Source: Flavobacterium galactosidilyticum (GTDB taxonomy: Bacteria > Bacteroidota > Bacteroidia > Flavobacteriales > Flavobacteriaceae). Taken from it: 64,000 nt of DNA. The stretch covers positions 3,026,001 to 3,090,000 of the forward strand of contig NZ_CP087135.1 in the NCBI RefSeq assembly GCF_020911945.1, in the 5' to 3' direction. The notes beneath the pieces were generated by a model, which did no database searches, was not told the origin of the DNA, and saw nothing but the letters and a program-made list of their open reading frames with translations. This document shows, piece after piece, positions 45,878-55,445 of this stretch. The position numbers and the translations under genes are program-made. Numbering within the stretch: position 1 is the stretch's first letter; every line of letters starts with the position of its first letter.

Positions 45878-45920
45878 AAAATCAAACCTCGCTAATTATA
45901 AAATAGCGAGGTTTGATTTT
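45878..45920. terminator. Bidirectional terminator between the deaminase and the kinase cluster
   Basis: Perfect 17-bp stem AAAATCAAACCTCGCTA / TAGCGAGGTTTGATTTT (45878-45894, 45904-45920). Confidence 0.85.
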
Positions 45921-45953
45921 GATAAATGCCGACCTATAAAAGAGTCTAATGAA

Positions 45954-48305
45954 CTAAAATTCATTTGCAAATTCCAACTCTTTAATAGCTAACTGACACA
46001 TGACGTTCAGATTGTTAACCTCATCTTTACGCTTTTGACCTAACGGATTTATTTCTATTTCCTTTTCGATAATATCAACACAATCAGAGGCTTTGACCAT
46101 TCCTAAAATACTGAGTGACGATTTTAGTTTATGAATCTCATCTTTCAAGATTTTGATATCATCGTTTGTATTAGACTCCATGATTATTTCCATTGTTTCT
46201 GGAGTTTTATCTAAAAAAAGAGAAATCATATTTTTTATAAAATTCTCGTCACCATCTGAAAAATCTTTTAAATAGTGAAAATCAATTAATTTTTCTGATG
46301 TAACTTGTTCTTTCTGCGTTTCAAAAACCGGCATATTATTTACTTTATTCTTATTTAAATTTTGATATATTTTATTCAATAACACATTGAAATCATATGG
46401 TTTAGATAAATAATCATTCATTCCACTGTCTAGACATTTTTGCTCCTCATCTACTGTTGCATGAGCTGTCAAAGCAATTATTGGAATAACAGATTTTTCT
46501 CCCATGTTTTCTCTAATGTAACTTGTAAGCTCTAATCCATCCATTTCTGGCATTTGAATATCCATTAAAATAATATCATAAGTATTATTAGTAATCTTTT
46601 CAATTGCTAATTTTCCATTATCAACTATGTCAATTTTCTTATTCCATTTTTCAAAAACTTTTACCGCTAAGAGCTGATTGAGTTCGTTGTCTTCAACCAA
46701 TAAGATTTTAATATCCTTCAAAAAATCTGAATCTATAGTGCTACTGTTTACATGTGTATCAATCAGCATTCCTTTTTGTACCTTTTTATATTTTAAGTAA
46801 AAAGAAAATTCACTTCCTTCAGAAACAGTACTTTCAACTTTAATCTTTCCACCTTGCAACTCGACAAGTTTCTTAGTAATGGTAAGGCCTAATCCCGTAC
46901 CGCCATATCTTCTTGTTGTTTCATTTGATGCTTGATTAAAGCTTTCAAATACAGAATCTATTTTATCTGTTGGAATACCTATTCCCGTATCGACTATTAC
47001 AAACTTCAACAAAGTTTCAGTTTCAGTCTCTTCAATTTCACTAACAATTAATTCGACAAAGCCCTTTTCTGTAAATTTCAATGCATTACCTACTAAGTTG
47101 AGTAAAATTTGAATCAACTTTGTAGGATCTCCTATTAGATTATCATTTATCTTAGGGTCGATATCGCACAATAATTTTATTTTTTTCTCACTTGCGTTTT
47201 GAAAAAGCAATTCAATTACAGAGTTTACGGTTCTTGACAAAGAGAAATCTACTTCTTCCAAAGTCATTTTATCGGCTTCAATTTTAGAGAAATCCAGAAT
47301 ATCATTAATAATATACATCAAGTTTTGACCTGCTTTTTTTATAGCTTCTACGCTTTGTTTTTGATTATCATCTAAATTTGTGCTTTCTAAAATCCTAGCA
47401 AATCCAATGATCCCATTCATAGGTGTACGAATTTCATGACTCATATTAGCAAGAAACTGCTCCTTAATCACAACAGCTTTTTCAGCTAATTCTTTGGCTC
47501 GTATTAGCTCTAATTCTGTTATTTTTTGTTCACTAATATCTTGAATTGTACCCAGAATTTTATAAGGCTTGTTCTTTTCATCATTCAAACATTTTATATA
47601 TTGATTGATGTATTTTACATTTCCTTTTTTACTCGTGATGCTATGATGAAATTGTGTTTCAGCATTAGTAGCCATAACAGATTTCAAATTGTTTTTAAAA
47701 AGCGCTAAATCTTTTACATCAGTAAAAAAAGATTTAAAATAATCAATTGAAGTAATTTTTTGTCTTTCAACTTCAAAAATAGCAAAGAATTCATCTGAGA
47801 AATATATCTCATTATTACTCATGTTAATTTCCCAGCTTCCTATTTTAGCTAATTTGTGTGCTTCAAGAAGTCGATTAGAATTTATCTTCAGTTCTAATTC
47901 CGCAGCTTTTCGAAGTTTTAAACTTTCGTGTAATTTAATTGTATTTCTAATACTTTGCGATACACCATCAGGGGTCAATAAAGTTTTCGGAATATAATCA
48001 GACGCACCGCTTAAAATGGCTTGACTGGCTATTTTCTCATCCCCTTGTGAGGTTACAAAAATAACTGGAGTTTCAATATCTAAATCTCTAATTTTCTTTA
48101 GGAAAGTAATACCATCAGTGTCCGGCATTAAGTAATCTAAAAAGATTAAGTCATACTTTAATGATTTAATCATTTCGATTCCTTCTTTTGCTGAGAAAAC
48201 ACTGTCAACCTCTGCTACAATTCCAGATTGAGATATAGAACGACTAATAGTTGTAGAGTCAACTTTATCGTCATCAATTATTAAAATTTTTAAAACAACT
48301 GTCAT
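45954..48305 (-). CDS. Hybrid histidine kinase: receiver-PAS-HisKA-HATPase-receiver-HPt
   Basis: 783 aa, soluble. Receiver 1 about 5-125 (phospho-Asp in LIFLDYLMPDTDG, Lys in YIPKT); PAS about 145-270 (IGSWEINMSNNEIYFS); HisKA about 290-355 ([19 protein letters not shown]); HATPase about 400-515 (DTGIGIPTDK, GGTGLGLTIT); receiver 2 about 540-655 ([29 protein letters not shown]); HPt about 690-780 (EIHKLKSSLSILGM, His acceptor). The N-terminal receiver suggests it is itself switched by another kinase, probably one encoded upstream. It is the last gene of the five-gene cluster, 18 bp after the degenerate receiver. Confidence 0.92.
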   Translation of the reverse strand: MTVVLKILIIDDDKVDSTTISRSISQSGIVAEVDSVFSAKEGIEMIKSLKYDLIFLDYLMPDTDGITFLKKIRDLDIETPVIFVTSQGDEKIASQAILSGASDYIPKTLLTPDGVSQSIRNTIKLHESLKLRKAAELELKINSNRLLEAHKLAKIGSWEINMSNNEIYFSDEFFAIFEVERQKITSIDYFKSFFTDVKDLALFKNNLKSVMATNAETQFHHSITSKKGNVKYINQYIKCLNDEKNKPYKILGTIQDISEQKITELELIRAKELAEKAVVIKEQFLANMSHEIRTPMNGIIGFARILESTNLDDNQKQSVEAIKKAGQNLMYIINDILDFSKIEADKMTLEEVDFSLSRTVNSVIELLFQNASEKKIKLLCDIDPKINDNLIGDPTKLIQILLNLVGNALKFTEKGFVELIVSEIEETETETLLKFVIVDTGIGIPTDKIDSVFESFNQASNETTRRYGGTGLGLTITKKLVELQGGKIKVESTVSEGSEFSFYLKYKKVQKGMLIDTHVNSSTIDSDFLKDIKILLVEDNELNQLLAVKVFEKWNKKIDIVDNGKLAIEKITNNTYDIILMDIQMPEMDGLELTSYIRENMGEKSVIPIIALTAHATVDEEQKCLDSGMNDYLSKPYDFNVLLNKIYQNLNKNKVNNMPVFETQKEQVTSEKLIDFHYLKDFSDGDENFIKNMISLFLDKTPETMEIIMESNTNDDIKILKDEIHKLKSSLSILGMVKASDCVDIIEKEIEINPLGQKRKDEVNNLNVMCQLAIKELEFANEF

Positions 48306-48322
48306 AGTAATTTATTATTTAT

Positions 48323-48733
48323 CTAAAACTCAATGATATTCCAGTAGTCATTCAATATCGAAAAAGAAGGATTCAATTTACCGCTTTCAAATACCATATG
48401 AATATAGCCAGCTATATTCAATTGTAAAGCAGCTTCTTTATTTATTTCTTGTTTTGAATCAGTGATTACAAAAACTAAACTTGACTTTAAATCAGGATGA
48501 TTTCGTATTGCTTTCAAAAAATCAATTCCTTCATTATTTGTACTATTCACATCAATCAATATAATTTTAGGAATTGGATTTAATTTATGAGAACCATCTA
48601 GCATCAACCATGCCTCATTTTCATTTGCTGCTGTAAATAGTACATGTTTAATCTTAACTTCCAGAAAAGATTTTTTAATAGTTTCGATAATAGTTTTTCG
48701 ATTATCAATCAGCAGAATTGTTGTGTTTCTCAT
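48323..48733 (-). CDS. Single-domain receiver, degenerate
   Basis: 136 aa, one receiver domain with no output. It aligns end to end with the adjacent 136-aa receiver, so the two are probably tandem duplicates. The phosphoacceptor Asp (KIILIDVNSTNNEG) and the Thr (VFVITDS) remain. However, the acidic pair is D-N-R instead of E-D-D (ILLIDNRK), and the conserved LKP lysine is replaced (GYIHMVFES). Without a full Mg2+ site and Lys, normal phosphorylation signalling is unlikely; it may bind a partner as a pseudo-receiver. Confidence 0.85.
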   Translation of the reverse strand: MRNTTILLIDNRKTIIETIKKSFLEVKIKHVLFTAANENEAWLMLDGSHKLNPIPKIILIDVNSTNNEGIDFLKAIRNHPDLKSSLVFVITDSKQEINKEAALQLNIAGYIHMVFESGKLNPSFSILNDYWNIIEF

Positions 48734-48754
48734 AATAAAAATGAATTAAGCCAA

Positions 48755-49165
48755 TTACATTTCACACAATTGCCAAAAGTTTTTAAGAGTAGCGACTGAG
48801 GTTAAAAATTTTTCAAAAGAAAGCGGTTTAAGGATATAACCCGCAACATTCAGATTGTATGCATTTATCTTGTCACTGTCTTCATTAGATGTTGTCATCA
48901 CAAAAACAGATATATTTTTAAGCTTTTCATTTTCTCTCATTATTTTTAGAAACTCAATTCCATTCATTTTTGGCATATTGATATCCAAAATAATGATTTT
49001 AGGCAAAGGAATAATTTTACTTTCTAACATTTCAAGTGCTTCAATTCCATTTCCGGCAACAAAAAGCGGATTCATTATATTGTTTTTAGAGAATGCTCTT
49101 TTTACATTCATTACATCTACTTCATCGTCTTCGACTAATAAAATATTTACCAATTTTTGGTTCAT
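48755..49165 (-). CDS. Single-domain response regulator (Rcp1-like)
   Basis: 136 aa, a complete receiver: acidic pair in ILLVEDDEVD, phospho-Asp in IIILDINMPKMNG, Thr in VFVMTTS and Lys in YILKPLS. No DNA-binding or enzymatic output, so it passes phosphate or acts by protein contact. It resembles the Rcp1-type receivers found next to phytochrome-like kinases. It starts 4 bp after the short kinase gene, implying co-translation. Confidence 0.92.
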   Translation of the reverse strand: MNQKLVNILLVEDDEVDVMNVKRAFSKNNIMNPLFVAGNGIEALEMLESKIIPLPKIIILDINMPKMNGIEFLKIMRENEKLKNISVFVMTTSNEDSDKINAYNLNVAGYILKPLSFEKFLTSVATLKNFWQLCEM

Positions 49166-49169
49166 AATA

Positions 49170-49898
49170 TTATTTTTTTAATGTTATTATTTTAGGCCAA
49201 TTTAGTGTAAAAACAGAACCGTTATCGATACCTGCTGTATATTTTAACTCTCCACCTACTAATTTCATGATCTTACAACTTATGGCTAATCCTGCACCAG
49301 TAGTGTTAACAACATCCTTAGAACTAACGGTATAAAAAATAGTGAAAATTTTATGAGCAACATCCTCTGGTATTCCAGGTCCGTTATCCGCAACTATAAT
49401 TTGATAATCATTCTCGTTTTCTATAATCGAAATCGCTACTTTTTTACTTTCCTTATCGTTGAATTGAATGGCATTATCAATCAAATTACTTAATACTTTT
49501 TGCAATTTTAAGCCTAAAGTTACGCAGTTTTCGTTAATTAGATTACTTGCTATGCTAAATTCTACATTTGAATCATTATTAAATAAGTCGATACAACTAC
49601 TCATCATTTTGGGAATATTCACTTCATAAAACTCCAAATCCGTTCTTTCCACACGAGAGAGTTCTAACAAGCCATTCATCATGCTTTCCAGACGATTCAC
49701 TCTATTTTTTAGTAAATCTAAGTTAGTTTTGACGTCTTTATTCGCTATTTCACCAAGATCTTCTTCTATCCAAGTTGCAATGTTTGAAATCGCTCTCATG
49801 GGTGATTTTATATCATGTGAGACTATGTAGACGAAATCATCAAACTCCTTTTTAAGGGCTATTAATTCCTGTTGTGTATTTTTTTCAGACTGCTCCAT
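49170..49898 (-). CDS. Short soluble histidine kinase without sensor domain
   Basis: 242 aa. Only HisKA (about 10-80, DDFVYIVSHDIKSPMRAISNI, with the phospho-His) and HATPase (about 120-240, NLIDNAIQFN, VADNGPGIPEDVA, GAGLAISCKI) are present. There is no input or membrane segment. Its core is clearly similar to the C-terminus of the larger kinase just upstream (VSHDLKAPLRAINNL), suggesting duplication. It could be recruited to a partner or act as a phosphatase. It begins 6 bp after the larger kinase. Confidence 0.9.
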   Translation of the reverse strand: MEQSEKNTQQELIALKKEFDDFVYIVSHDIKSPMRAISNIATWIEEDLGEIANKDVKTNLDLLKNRVNRLESMMNGLLELSRVERTDLEFYEVNIPKMMSSCIDLFNNDSNVEFSIASNLINENCVTLGLKLQKVLSNLIDNAIQFNDKESKKVAISIIENENDYQIIVADNGPGIPEDVAHKIFTIFYTVSSKDVVNTTGAGLAISCKIMKLVGGELKYTAGIDNGSVFTLNWPKIITLKK

Positions 49899-49904
49899 TT
49901 ATAA

Positions 49905-52223
49905 TTATTTAGGGAATGTAAAAATGAAACTACATCCTTTATTTTCTTGCGATTCAATATGTATAGTTCCTCCTTTTTCTTCAACGATTTTTTTGACAAT
50001 AGACAAACCAACACCAGTACTTTCTTTTACATCTCGTGCTTCAATAGTTTGAAATACTTTGAATATTTTTTCATGGTACTCTTCGGCAATTCCAGGACCA
50101 TTATCTTTTATAGTAAATTGATGATAATCAGGTAACGATTCATAGATACATTCTATTTCACCTACAGGTTTATTACTGTATTTTACCGCATTACTGATCA
50201 AATTGCTAAAAACTTGTTGCAAAAGTATTTTTTCTGATTCAATGACTGGAAAGTTATCACTCACTTTTATTTCAAAACCTTCTTTTGGAACTATAGAATC
50301 AATAATCTGGTCTAACAACTCTTTCAAATCTATATCTTCTTTTTCGAGAGCTATTCTACCAATACGTGCATACTCCAGAACACCGTTAATTAAGTTTTCC
50401 ATTCGCAAAACTCTACCGCGAAGCAAATCAAAATTTGAAATGACATCTTGTGGCATATTTGGCATATCTTCCACTATCCATTCTGAAAGATTGTTAATTG
50501 CTCTTAGTGGAGCTTTCAAATCATGCGAGACTACGTAAGCAAATTCGTCGAGTTCCTTGTTCTTTTTTTCAAGACTTACCAGTGCATCAGTTAAATTTTC
50601 TTCTGCATTCTTTTGATCACTTATGTCTGTACTTATTGAAATGTATTGATAAGGTTTGTTCATTTCATCTAAAAAAGGAACGATAGTCATCTTTTCCCAA
50701 TAAGAAGAACCGTCTTTAGCTGAATTTTTAATTTCACCCTTCCACACATTCCCTTGTACAATAGTATTCAAAATTTCTTTAGTTCCATCTTTAGAGAAAT
50801 ATCCGGTAATAGTTCGCTGATCTCTACCTATCAGTTCATTGTGAGAATACTTAGAAACAGTACAGAAATTATCATTTACAAAAGTGAGTAATCCGTTTTG
50901 ATCAGAAATAGAAACAATTGCTGATTCGTCAAGAGCTGATCTAATATCTTTAATTTCTTTAGTTTTTTGTGTAATTTCTCTTTCAGCTACCGTTATCTCG
51001 GTAATATCTTGAATAATACCTTTTAACTCAATTACTTCTCCTTTTTCATTTTTAAAAGGTTGCCCAATCTCTAAAATATGTTTTATTCGTTCATTAGGAA
51101 GTACAATTCTATATTTCACTTTGAAATTTTCGCCGGTTTTCAAAGCCTTCTCATTTACCTTATCTAGCTTGATTAAGTCATCTTTATGTACTAAATCTCT
51201 GTAGGTTTTATACAGTTCATTAGAAGGCAATTTATCCATTTCAAAAATACGATAATGACCGTCAGACCAAACAAGATCATTGGTAGTTAAATTAAATTTC
51301 CAACTCCCAATTTTTGCAATTCGCTGTGACTCTTCTAGTAAATTATTACCATCAATTAAATTTTGTTCTGCAATTTTTTCTTTAGTTATATTTCGGGCAA
51401 TACAATATAAATTGCCTGTCACTGGATTTGGTGAGGTATTCCAGCTCAAAACTATATAATCACCATTTTTACAACGATAACGGTTTTCAAAACTAATACT
51501 CATCTCACCTTGCGCTAGTTTTTCTACTTCCTTGAAAGTCATTGCTAAATCATCTGGATGAACTAAGTTCATAAAAGAGGATCCTGCAAGCTCTTCTTTA
51601 GAATAGCCTAAAACAGTAGTAAAAGCTGGATTTACTTTATAAAGCATCCCGTCTACATTTGCGATGCAAACTAAATCTACAGAAAGTTCAATAAAATTAT
51701 CTAACTCTTTCTGAGAGTCAAGGAAATCAGAATTTTTTTTACGTAAATCCAATAAAGAAACTACTTGAGCAGCTAGCAATTGGAGCGCTTTTTTTTGATC
51801 ATCAGTAAGACTCCTTGCTTTGGTATCAATTACACAAAGTGAGCCCAAATTGTATCCCTCTTTATTACGAAGTGGTGCTCCAGCATAAAATCGAATGTCA
51901 GGATTACCCGTAACAAGTGGATTTTCAGAAAACAATTCGCTTTCTAGCGCATTAGCCACTTCAAAAATATCATCGCCCATAATTGTATATTGGCAAAAAG
52001 ATATGTTTCTTGGAGTTTCACTAGCTTCTAAGCCAACGGTTGATTTAAACCATTGCCGTTCTTCATCTATTAAACTAACTAACGCTATAGGAGTGTCACA
52101 TATATAAGAGGCAAGCTGCGTAATGGCATCGTATTCTTTCTCAGATAAAGTATCTAAAACGGAATATGCTTTAAGTGCTTTGAGTCTTTCAGTTTCATTA
52201 GTAGGTGTAGGATATATTTTCAT
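49905..52223 (-). CDS. GAF-PAS-PAS-PAS histidine kinase
   Basis: 772 aa from ATG 52223; a TTG eight codons upstream is rejected. GAF about 20-160 (DTPIALVSLIDEERQWFKS, FYAGAPLRN), PAS about 180-300 (DLVCIANVDGMLYKVNPAF), 310-425 and 435-550, HisKA about 560-630 (DEFAYVVSHDLKAPLRAIN) and HATPase about 665-772 (KDNGPGIAEEY, STGVGLSIV). Soluble. It is the first gene of the cluster; the GAF is of the type usual in phytochrome-like and redox kinases, but the ligand is unknown. Confidence 0.92.
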   Translation of the reverse strand: MKIYPTPTNETERLKALKAYSVLDTLSEKEYDAITQLASYICDTPIALVSLIDEERQWFKSTVGLEASETPRNISFCQYTIMGDDIFEVANALESELFSENPLVTGNPDIRFYAGAPLRNKEGYNLGSLCVIDTKARSLTDDQKKALQLLAAQVVSLLDLRKKNSDFLDSQKELDNFIELSVDLVCIANVDGMLYKVNPAFTTVLGYSKEELAGSSFMNLVHPDDLAMTFKEVEKLAQGEMSISFENRYRCKNGDYIVLSWNTSPNPVTGNLYCIARNITKEKIAEQNLIDGNNLLEESQRIAKIGSWKFNLTTNDLVWSDGHYRIFEMDKLPSNELYKTYRDLVHKDDLIKLDKVNEKALKTGENFKVKYRIVLPNERIKHILEIGQPFKNEKGEVIELKGIIQDITEITVAEREITQKTKEIKDIRSALDESAIVSISDQNGLLTFVNDNFCTVSKYSHNELIGRDQRTITGYFSKDGTKEILNTIVQGNVWKGEIKNSAKDGSSYWEKMTIVPFLDEMNKPYQYISISTDISDQKNAEENLTDALVSLEKKNKELDEFAYVVSHDLKAPLRAINNLSEWIVEDMPNMPQDVISNFDLLRGRVLRMENLINGVLEYARIGRIALEKEDIDLKELLDQIIDSIVPKEGFEIKVSDNFPVIESEKILLQQVFSNLISNAVKYSNKPVGEIECIYESLPDYHQFTIKDNGPGIAEEYHEKIFKVFQTIEARDVKESTGVGLSIVKKIVEEKGGTIHIESQENKGCSFIFTFPK

Positions 52224-52885
52224 TAAGAGGGCTTTTAATTTTCTCAATATTAGCTAAGAATTAATAATTTTTTGATGGTTAATGAATTAATTTTTTGCTA
52301 CAATTCAATTCTAATTCGTATTTTAAGAAAATATTAATTTGCCAGACAAAATTAAAATTATTTTTGTAGCAAACAGTCCTTAAGCCCGTTAAAATTGAGC
52401 AAACCCTAAAAAGGAGCCATTGCATTTACCTTGCTTACCTAAAAAAAACTAAATCAGTTTAGAACAAACTCATTATCAATTAAGTAAATCTAGATTGATC
52501 AAAATAAAAATTGCAGATAATATAAATTGATTTTTATTATTCTATTTTGATTTCTAATCTGACAACTGTAACAAAAAATTGAAATCAAAACTTAAAACGC
52601 TTTTAAACAAGCAATTAAAACGATTAAACTAAACTTTTTAACATCATACATATTTATTATTTAAATTTACAAAGCATTTTTGTTTTAAATGAATCGCATA
52701 TAATTCTTCCATGCAAGACATAATGCGTCTCTAAAACTAAATAAGAGCATATTTTATATTTTTTTTAAAAGAAAAGTTGAAGGGATTAAATTTTCTAATA
52801 GGAGAATAAAATTCTTTTTGGTTTGCTGCTTAATTTTAAACAACACTATGTTTTTTTCATTAATTAGTTAGAATAAATATTGAGT
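52224..52885. other. Long intergenic region between divergent kinase cluster and PLD gene
   Basis: About 660 AT-rich bases. It holds one plus-strand promoter match (52338-52366) far from the next gene; no ORF over 10 codons there looks coding. The sequence TAATATTG, one mismatch from a -7 box, precedes the kinase gene on the minus strand. A small RNA or long leader is possible; nothing else was recognised. Confidence 0.35.
52338..52366 (+). promoter_or_regulatory. Orphan promoter in the 52.2-52.9 kb gap
   Basis: TTTG (52338-52341), 17-nt spacer, TATTTTTG (52359-52366) on the plus strand, about 510 nt before the PLD gene and pointing towards it. Confidence 0.45.
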
Positions 52886-54040
52886 ATGATAAAAACTGAC
52901 GATAGCTTTATTATTCCTAACAATCTGGAGTTAGTGCACAGTGGCGAAGATTACTTTGCCCGTTTAGAAGCTATCCTACAAGGAGCACACGTTGAGATTT
53001 ATATTCTAATGTATCTTTTTGAAAATGATACGACAGGCAAAAAAATTATCACTGCATTAAAGGAAGCTGCTCTCCGGAAGGTTGCTATTTATATAGTTTT
53101 GGATGGATTAGGATCTTTATCGTTTCCTTCAGAACAGATAATTCAACTAAAAGAAACGGGGATCAATATTCGCTTTTTCGCTCCTTTATTCTCAACCTAT
53201 TCCTTTTATCTTGGTCGAAGACTTCACAGTAAAATTGTAGTTGTCGATGCAAAAATTGCACTAATTGGCGGAATAAATATCGCTAATAAATACCAAGGTA
53301 CTACAACAGAAAAAGCTTGGTTGGACTATGCTGTTCAATTAAAAGGCGAAGTTGCTAAACCTCTTAAACAGCTTTGTAGCGATATTTACTTAAAAAAAAG
53401 AAAGCTAAGAGACAAGAAACTAAGATTTATATTTGGGATGCAACAGGACACTTCTATTCGCATCCTTCAGAATGATTGGTTAAAAGGAAAAGACCAAATT
53501 TGTGATTCCTACATACACTCGATACGAAATGCAAAAAAAGAAATCATCATTGTAGGTAGTTATTTTCTTCCCGGAATCCGCATCATTCAAGCTTTGAAAA
53601 AAGCATCTAAAAATAAAGTGGCTATCAAATTAATTTTATCCGGCAAATCAGATCTTCCGCTAACAAGACGAGCAACTTGCTTTCTTTACGAAAAACTTCT
53701 CAAATACAATATTGAATTGTACGAATGGGACGAATCTGTTTTGCATGGAAAAGTGGCCGTTATTGATGGCAAATGGTCAACAATAGGCTCATTTAACCTG
53801 AACAATTTAAGTTCATATGGTAGTCTGGAAACTAATGTCGAAATAAATTCTGAATCTTTTTCCATTATGTTTCGCGAACACCTCAACGAAATCATCTTAC
53901 AATGTCATAATATAACCCTAGAATCGCTAAAAGCAAAAAACAGTGTAATGACAAAATTTATTAATTTAATTTCGTACGGGATTACTAGAATTATCGAAAT
54001 ACTGATTACCTACACACCCTATAAACGTTTTTATCATTAA
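52886..54040 (+). CDS. Phospholipase D-family cardiolipin synthase-like protein
   Basis: 384 aa from ATG 52886. It has two HKD motifs: LHSKIVVVDAKIALIGG near 115 and VLHGKVAVIDGKWSTIGS near 290, the paired half-sites of PLD-superfamily transferases. No N-terminal membrane helices, so it resembles ClsB/YbhO rather than ClsA; a short hydrophobic C-terminal stretch may attach it to the membrane. Probable role: cardiolipin or related lipid synthesis. The long upstream gap may contain its leader. Confidence 0.88.
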   Translation: MIKTDDSFIIPNNLELVHSGEDYFARLEAILQGAHVEIYILMYLFENDTTGKKIITALKEAALRKVAIYIVLDGLGSLSFPSEQIIQLKETGINIRFFAPLFSTYSFYLGRRLHSKIVVVDAKIALIGGINIANKYQGTTTEKAWLDYAVQLKGEVAKPLKQLCSDIYLKKRKLRDKKLRFIFGMQQDTSIRILQNDWLKGKDQICDSYIHSIRNAKKEIIIVGSYFLPGIRIIQALKKASKNKVAIKLILSGKSDLPLTRRATCFLYEKLLKYNIELYEWDESVLHGKVAVIDGKWSTIGSFNLNNLSSYGSLETNVEINSESFSIMFREHLNEIILQCHNITLESLKAKNSVMTKFINLISYGITRIIEILITYTPYKRFYH

Positions 54041-54095
54041 CCTATATTTAACTGTAATAAAGCAATTTAGTACGGTTTTACATAAAAAAAATGAT

Positions 54096-54103
54096 TAAAT
54101 TTG
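54096..54103 (+). promoter_or_regulatory. Candidate -7 box of cbpAM
   Basis: TAAATTTG, full match, giving a leader of about 75 nt before cbpA; upstream element weak. Confidence 0.4.
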
Positions 54104-54185
54104 ACACTATAGACTTTATGTTACTACTTTATATATATCTAGTTTTTAAGGTAAACCAATTAACTTCAACTTAAAAAAAAATCTA

Positions 54186-55091
54186 ATGGCGTTCATAGAC
54201 TATTACAAGACACTTGAAGTAGACAAAAAAGCAACTGAAGCCGAAATTAAAAAGGCGTATCGTAAACTTGCTCGTAAATACCATCCTGATTTGAATCCCA
54301 ATGACAAAGAAGCTGAAAGAAAATTCAAGGAATTAAATGAAGCGAATGAAGTGCTAAGTCACGTAGAAAATCGTAAAAAATATGATGAATACGGCGAAAA
54401 CTGGCAACATGGAGAACAATTTGAAAAATTCCAACAGCAACGTCATTATCAAGGTAATCCACAACAAGGAGGATTTGACAGTTCATCTTTCAGCGGCGAA
54501 GGTGATTTCTCTGATTTCTTTGAATCCATGTTTGGTGGTCGATCTTCCAGTAGTGGAGGACGCAGAAATGCACAATTTAAAGGTCAGGATTTTAATGCTG
54601 AACTGCAATTAGATCTAAAAGATATTTATACCGCACACAAAAGAACACTAACCATAAATGGAAAAAATATCCGAATTACAATTCCAGCTGGAGTAGAAAA
54701 CGGACAGCAGATCAAAATAAGTGGATTGGGTGGCGAAGGTTCTGCTAATGCACCTAAAGGCGATTTATACATTACATTTTCTATTGAAAATCACACTAAT
54801 TTTAAATTAGAAAAACACAATCTATACTCTAGCGTAGATATCGATATATATACTGCTATATTAGGAGGAGAAATTACCGCAGATACCTTTGATGGAAAAG
54901 TAAAACTGATAGTAAAACCAGGAACCCAAAATGGAACTAAAGTAAAGCTGAAAGGAAAAGGATTCCCCGTTTACAAAAAAGAAGGAGAATTTGGCGATTT
55001 GTATCTCACCTATCAAATACAAATTCCAAAAAATTTGTCTGAAAAAGAAAAAGAATTATTCACTGAACTCGCTAAATTAAGAACCTCATGA
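54186..55091 (+). CDS. cbpA: CbpA-type DnaJ-family co-chaperone
   Basis: 301 aa. J domain at 1-70 with the HPD motif in RKYHPDLNPND, a Gly/Ser/Gln-rich linker (about 75-120, DFFESMFGG), and two C-terminal substrate-binding domains (about 125-290). The zinc-finger region of DnaJ is absent, which makes it CbpA-like. It stimulates a DnaK-type ATPase and may bind DNA. It overlaps cbpM by 4 bp (ATGA), so the pair is translationally coupled. Confidence 0.92.
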   Translation: MAFIDYYKTLEVDKKATEAEIKKAYRKLARKYHPDLNPNDKEAERKFKELNEANEVLSHVENRKKYDEYGENWQHGEQFEKFQQQRHYQGNPQQGGFDSSSFSGEGDFSDFFESMFGGRSSSSGGRRNAQFKGQDFNAELQLDLKDIYTAHKRTLTINGKNIRITIPAGVENGQQIKISGLGGEGSANAPKGDLYITFSIENHTNFKLEKHNLYSSVDIDIYTAILGGEITADTFDGKVKLIVKPGTQNGTKVKLKGKGFPVYKKEGEFGDLYLTYQIQIPKNLSEKEKELFTELAKLRTS

Positions 55092-55381
55092 ATTTAGAAA
55101 ATTTGATACCAATCCCCGAGTTGTGTTCCCATTACGAACTTGAGATGTCATTTTTTGTAAATCTCAGTGAAATGGGTTTGTTGCAAATAACAACATTTGA
55201 AACTACCGCTTATATTGATTTAGATTCTATATACAAAATAGAAAAAATAATACATCTACATCAAGACTTAGAAGTGAACATCGAAGGAATTGATGTGATT
55301 TTTAATTTGTTACAAAAAATGGATTCACTACAAAAAGAAGTAATTGCCCTAAAAAACAGGTTGCGGTTGTACGAAAGTTAA
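55088..55381 (+). CDS. cbpM: Chaperone modulator CbpM
   Basis: 97 aa. Helical MerR-like N-terminal region (LIPIPELCSHYELEMSFFVNL) and a C-terminal leucine-zipper-like helix (LLQKMDSLQKEVIALKNRL). In E. coli CbpM binds the CbpA J domain and inhibits it. The ATGA overlap with cbpA supports the assignment despite weak sequence conservation. Confidence 0.85.
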   Translation: MNLENLIPIPELCSHYELEMSFFVNLSEMGLLQITTFETTAYIDLDSIYKIEKIIHLHQDLEVNIEGIDVIFNLLQKMDSLQKEVIALKNRLRLYES

Positions 55382-55445
55382 AACGAGCCTTTTAATTAAA
55401 AAAACATAATTTATAGTTAAAAAAACACATTCAGTAGCTCCTTTT

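Noticed and set aside
45954..52223. Kinase cluster as a phage-defence or toxin system
   Set aside because: All domains are ordinary two-component signalling modules; there is no effector, nuclease or toxin.
55349..55445. Extended C terminus of the FUSC-like protein overlapping cbpM
   Set aside because: It results from the homopolymer frameshift; the restored frame gives a sensible end at 55446.
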